Below are positions 8,800 to 10,942 of a stretch of 10,942 bases of DNA, one piece after another. The DNA is from Paracamarosporium sp. OC-R06-R3 (lineage: Eukaryota > Ascomycota > Dothideomycetes > Pleosporales > Didymosphaeriaceae). The stretch is from contig JACVRA010000252.1 in NCBI GenBank assembly GCA_019828545.1, positions 1 through 10,942 of the forward strand. The letters are read 5' to 3'. The translations under genes and the position numbers were made by a program. The notes under the pieces were generated by a model. That model was given only the letters and a program-made list of their open reading frames with translations, was not told the origin of the DNA and made no database searches. How positions within the stretch are numbered: position 1 is the first letter of the stretch; every line of letters starts with the position of its first letter.

Positions 8800-9900
8800 A
8801 CGACTTAAGAACGCCTAGACGCAATTAAAAGCTGCTATAATAGCCCTCTCTTAGGACACTTTAGTATTACTCAAACCCTTGAGTGGGTCCAACGACGTTA
8901 TCGTTAGACTAAAATAGCCAAAGACGTGTTAGATTATATTCACAGCTATAAACGCTGCCAAAGGACAACTATAAAGAGACATAAGCCATACGGCCTTCTT
9001 TAGACGCTACCTGTCCCTAATAGGCCCTGGCAGCATATAACGATGGATTTTATCACCGATCTGCCCCCAAGCCGATTTGCGGGAATAACATACGACGCAA
9101 TCCTAGTTATAGTAGACTGTTTTTCAAAAATAGCCTATTATATGCCTATACGGATGGATTAGGACGGCACCAACCTGGCCTAGGCATAGATTTAAGAGGT
9201 AATCTACTTATACGGCAACCCGGAAACGGTACTATTAGACAGAGGCCCAATAATAAGATCCTACTATTAGGATACGTTTTACCACTACCTGAACTTACGG
9301 CGCGTCTTAACGTCTACTTTCCACCCTTAGATAGATAGACAGACTGAGCGTTAAAACTAAACTCTAGAACAGTATCTTTAGATCTTTTATTCCCTTAAAT
9401 AGGACGATTGGGCCTTGTGGATATCCTTAGCAGAGTTTACCTACAACGATAGCCAACACTCGTTAACTAGCTACACTCCTTACCAAGTTTGCTTTGGCTA
9501 CAACCCAACGGAGCCCAATTGGCCCTATTAGCCCTTAGGAGACGGAGAGAGCCCCAAAAGTTTCCAGATAACTAAAAAACTACTAGAAATCAAAGCGCAA
9601 GCACGCAAGAAACTTAAAGTAGTACAAAAGTACCAAAAAAGTATTACAAATAAGAAAAGATTACCCCTTAAACTTAAAGTAGGAGATAAGGTATAGGTGT
9701 TAAACCAGCACATAAAGTCTACAAGACTAAGTAAAAAGCTTAATTAGAAATTCCTAGGACTAGGTACGATTAAAGAATGTATTAGTTCACCGCCAACAGC
9801 TTATAAAGTAGACCTGCCTAAGTTAGGTGAAGTATATCCAGTATTCCACCCCTCCTTACTAGAGCCGTATGGACCTCGTGGGTCCCCCTTGCACTTATAG
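8800..9900 (+). other. Integrase domain of pol
   Basis: The zinc-binding part (HHCC) has two losses: tyrosine at 8836 in place of the first histidine and tyrosine at 8947 in place of the first cysteine, while H at 8857 and C at 8956 remain with proper H-x6-H and C-x2-C spacing. The core keeps its catalytic triad: D in MDFIT (9046), D in LLDRG (9238) and E in TER (9346), with exactly 35 residues between the last two. AEFTYNDSQHS lies near 9430-9465. The C-terminal GDKV motif is at about 9685, followed by HIKSTRLSKKLN and VYPVFHPSLLEPYG. It is broken by many stops, so no active integrase is made. Confidence 0.88.
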
Positions 9901-9936
9901 GAGCCTATCACCGACAGCCTGCGCCAGTTGGGCAAC

Positions 9937-10086
9937 GACGTGTACGAAATAGACTTTATAGTTAATAGGCGGCAAAGAGACTCTAGAGAATGGGAATACC
10001 TCATCAAATGGACTGGCTACAATGTCAGTAAGAACTTATAGGAGACAGAGGCGTCTATTAGCAGCAACGCTCTAAAGGAGTATTAG
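9937..10086 (+). other. Chromodomain at the pol C-terminus
   Basis: DVYEIDFIVNRRQRDSREWE followed by YLIKWTGYNVSKNL is a chromodomain of the chromovirus type, with aromatic positions at Y9943 and within YLIKW. In chromoviruses this module reads histone marks and steers integration into heterochromatin. The tryptophan of the usual NTWEP segment is now TAG (in NL-stop-ET at about 10036-10050), a TGG-to-TAG change. Confidence 0.85.
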
Positions 10087-10140
10087 AAAAAATTAAAGAT
10101 ATCTCCTAGAAGATCAACTATTAAAATCCCTATATAAAAG

Positions 10141-10194
10141 CGTAGAGGCCGTGGACGACCTCTAAAGAAAAGGGAGGCAAATCTTAATACCTAA
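10141..10194 (+). other. AT-hook-like basic tail of pol
   Basis: After the chromodomain the frame reads RRGRGRPLKKREANLNT and stops at 10192. The RGRGRP core resembles an AT-hook, a minor-groove DNA-binding motif. This could help the integrase bind AT-rich target DNA, a notable fit given the AT-rich flank, but function is inferred from the motif only. A second stop at 10198 leaves a possible two-codon extension if the first stop is itself a mutation. Confidence 0.5.
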
Positions 10195-10342
10195 AATTAA
10201 CCACCAGGAATTACTGGGGCTTACCAGGACCTATCAGACTACAACGGACCTAGGAACCTAATACTTAGGTTTTTTAGGACCTATTAGGACCTATTAGATG
10301 TAGCTATTTACCCTTTTATCCTATATTCCTTTGCGTGTCTCC
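10195..10342. other. Non-coding segment after pol
   Basis: No coding trace follows the pol stop here, and no copy of the proposed 5' LTR is visible. The stretch is rich in short cctatta and taggac motifs. A 10-bp unit taggacctat occurs twice in tandem at 10275-10294. If this is the element's 3' untranslated region, the 3' LTR either lies past the window or has been lost. Confidence 0.4.
10275..10297. repeat. 10-bp tandem repeat, two units
   Basis: The unit taggacctat is repeated exactly at 10275-10284 and 10285-10294, then tag. Similar cctattag motifs recur further right near 10514. Confidence 0.6.
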
Positions 10343-10684
10343 TGCAGGGAGTTTGGCAAAGATTAGCTTTAAAAAGCAGGATATTTTAGTAGGGAACAGG
10401 CTAGTAAAATTTCCTAAGTTAAAAATTAAAATTAACTACTAAGGAAGAAAGAAATATCTATAGAACAGAGTCTATTCAGTAAAGAGTCTACATAGGGCAG
10501 CGCCTATTTAGTCCTATTAGAGCCAGACGGCGCCTAATAGCCTCCATTAGAAGCTAATAGCCAGAAGAAATATCTAGAATACTTAATAAGAGCAGGATAT
10601 CACCCAGGGGTATTATAACCGATTCCGAAAACCATAAAACGCCAGAAAATCTCCCTCCATAACCAAATCCCACCGAAAATGTAG
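10343..10684 (+). pseudogene. Possible decayed ORF fragment, unidentified
   Basis: Frame 2 reads like a protein with about nine TAG/TAA interruptions and a final TAG at 10682. Recognisable-looking stretches include KAGYFSREQASKIS, EISIEQSLFSKEST, SAYLVLLEPDGA and SQKKYLEYLIRAGYHPGVL. The stop spectrum (TAG and TAA only) matches the mutated pol upstream. I do not recognise the family. It is not in the pol frame and lies past the pol stop, so it may belong to a third element or to host sequence flanking the insertion. The alternative is a chance reading of mutated non-coding DNA. Confidence 0.3.
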
Positions 10685-10690
10685 TTAATA

Positions 10691-10715
10691 GGGCCTATTG
10701 GCGCCTATTGGCGCC
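10691..10715. repeat. GCCTATTG-type 10-bp tandem repeat
   Basis: The units gggcctattg and gcgcctattg are adjacent and followed by gcgcc, giving 2.5 copies of a 10-bp unit that contains the palindrome ggcgcc. Related gcgccta motifs occur at about 10500 and 10530. Confidence 0.55.
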
Positions 10716-10744
10716 AGATAGCACCGAAGGGCCCCTGGGGGCGT

Positions 10745-10942
10745 CTAGGGAATACTCATCCACCATGTCTTGCCAAGAGCGTCCTGGGCAGCCTTCTAAC
10801 TCTTGTAGTTGCGGGTCCACTCCTCTAGGATCCACGTGAAGGGCACAACGCGCTGCACATCGCAACAGACCTTAGTACGCTGGTTCAGCTCCTTTAGAAG
10901 CCGGTTAGTAACTGCCTTGCGGGCATTACCCTTCCTATTCTC
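10745..10942 (-). pseudogene. Possible coding fragment on the minus strand, partial
   Basis: From the right edge the minus strand stays open for 48 codons, then meets TAG at 10798 and again at 10747. The translation contains RLLKELNQRTKVCCDVQRVV followed by PFTWILEEWTRNY and, after the first stop, KAAQDALGKTWWM. The composition is protein-like and the first stop could be TGG to TAG. I do not recognise the family, and the start lies outside the window. It is convergent with the plus-strand trace at 10343-10684. A 48-codon open stretch in GC-balanced DNA can also occur by chance. Confidence 0.35.

Larger units (their letters stand above)
4996..10194 (+). mobile_element. Decayed Ty3/gypsy chromovirus retrotransposon
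   Basis: A plus-strand LTR retrotransposon with the order probable 5' LTR, gag with CCHC knuckle, protease, reverse transcriptase, RNase H, integrase, chromodomain. That order (RT before integrase) and the chromodomain at the integrase C-terminus place it among chromoviruses of the Ty3/gypsy superfamily. It is interrupted by about 35 stops in pol and more in gag, and several catalytic residues are lost, so it cannot encode working proteins. It keeps many CpG sites and normal-looking codons, so it has been hit by far fewer mutations than the AT-rich block on its left. The 3' LTR is not seen before the window ends, so the right boundary is given as the end of pol. Confidence 0.85.
6547..10194 (+). 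pseudogene. Decayed pol polyprotein (PR-RT-RH-IN-chromodomain)
   Basis: One reading frame (frame 1) can be followed for about 1,215 codons from the protease to the stop at 10192. It has about 35 internal stops: 24 TAG, 11 TAA and no TGA. No frameshift is needed anywhere, so the decay is by substitution. Domain order is protease, reverse transcriptase, RNase H, a linker, integrase zinc-binding region, integrase core, GDKV-type C-terminal region, chromodomain and a basic AT-hook-like tail. The longest surviving open pieces are 6988-7242, 7522-7959 and 8053-8337, which should not be read as separate genes. Pol sits one base back from the gag frame, so the parent element probably used a -1 frameshift to make the fusion protein; the slip site itself cannot be placed. 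Confidence 0.85.

Noticed and set aside
9528..10007. Two minus-strand open frames (9528-9713 and 9801-10007)
   Set aside because: Both are antisense to the integrase C-terminus and chromodomain; their openness follows from few CTA/TTA triplets on the plus strand there.
6547..10194. TAG as a reassigned sense codon
   Set aside because: TAA also interrupts the frame at about a third of the sites, and CAG and TGG still occur as Gln and Trp codons. Catalytic residues are lost as well, so mutation explains the stops better than an altered code.
1..10942. CRISPR array, tRNA, rRNA, prokaryotic operon or defence system
   Set aside because: No regularly spaced identical repeats, no cloverleaf-like sequence and no rRNA motifs were seen; all identifiable coding traces are retroelement domains.

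Overview
This window looks like repeat-rich DNA from a filamentous ascomycete (Pezizomycotina) that has been mutated by a RIP-like process. No intact gene is present. Everything I can identify is a retrotransposon or a fragment of one, and the coding traces are interrupted almost only by changes expected from C-to-T mutation at CpA (seen as TpG to TpA on the other strand). No species can be named from the sequence.

Positions 1 to about 4990 are an extremely AT-rich block. A hand scan finds only about a dozen CA or TG dinucleotides in nearly 5 kb, while a similar number of CG dinucleotides survive. On the minus strand, about 4210 down to 3150, there is a very old Ty3/gypsy chromovirus relic: the end of the integrase core, the integrase C-terminal GDKV-type region and a chromodomain, all in one reading frame. 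A possible polypurine tract (2528-2537) and candidate LTR (about 2300-2527) lie past its 3' end. An 87-bp dispersed direct repeat occurs at 1-87 and 4350-4436. The rest of the block (88-2300 and 4437-4990) holds no gene I can recognise.

At about 4990 the composition changes abruptly to a mixed, CpG-containing sequence. This is a second, younger and less mutated Ty3/gypsy chromovirus on the plus strand. A probable 5' LTR (4996-5199) starts TGTCA. It is followed by a decayed gag (about 5249-6420, frame 2, with a damaged CCHC knuckle) and a decayed pol (about 6547-10194, frame 1) carrying protease, reverse transcriptase, RNase H, integrase with an intact D-D-35-E spacing, a chromodomain and an AT-hook-like tail. 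About 35 in-frame stops interrupt pol (24 TAG, 11 TAA, no TGA), and several catalytic residues are replaced in the way CpA deamination predicts. Gag and pol are in different frames (a -1 step), as in related elements.

Past pol (10195-10942) there is no recognisable 3' LTR. The stretch holds short 10-bp tandem motifs and two weak, unidentified coding-like traces, one on each strand. The two elements are of different ages: the plus-strand element most likely inserted next to or into DNA that was already saturated with mutations. I found no new molecular system. The most informative content is the mutational record itself.
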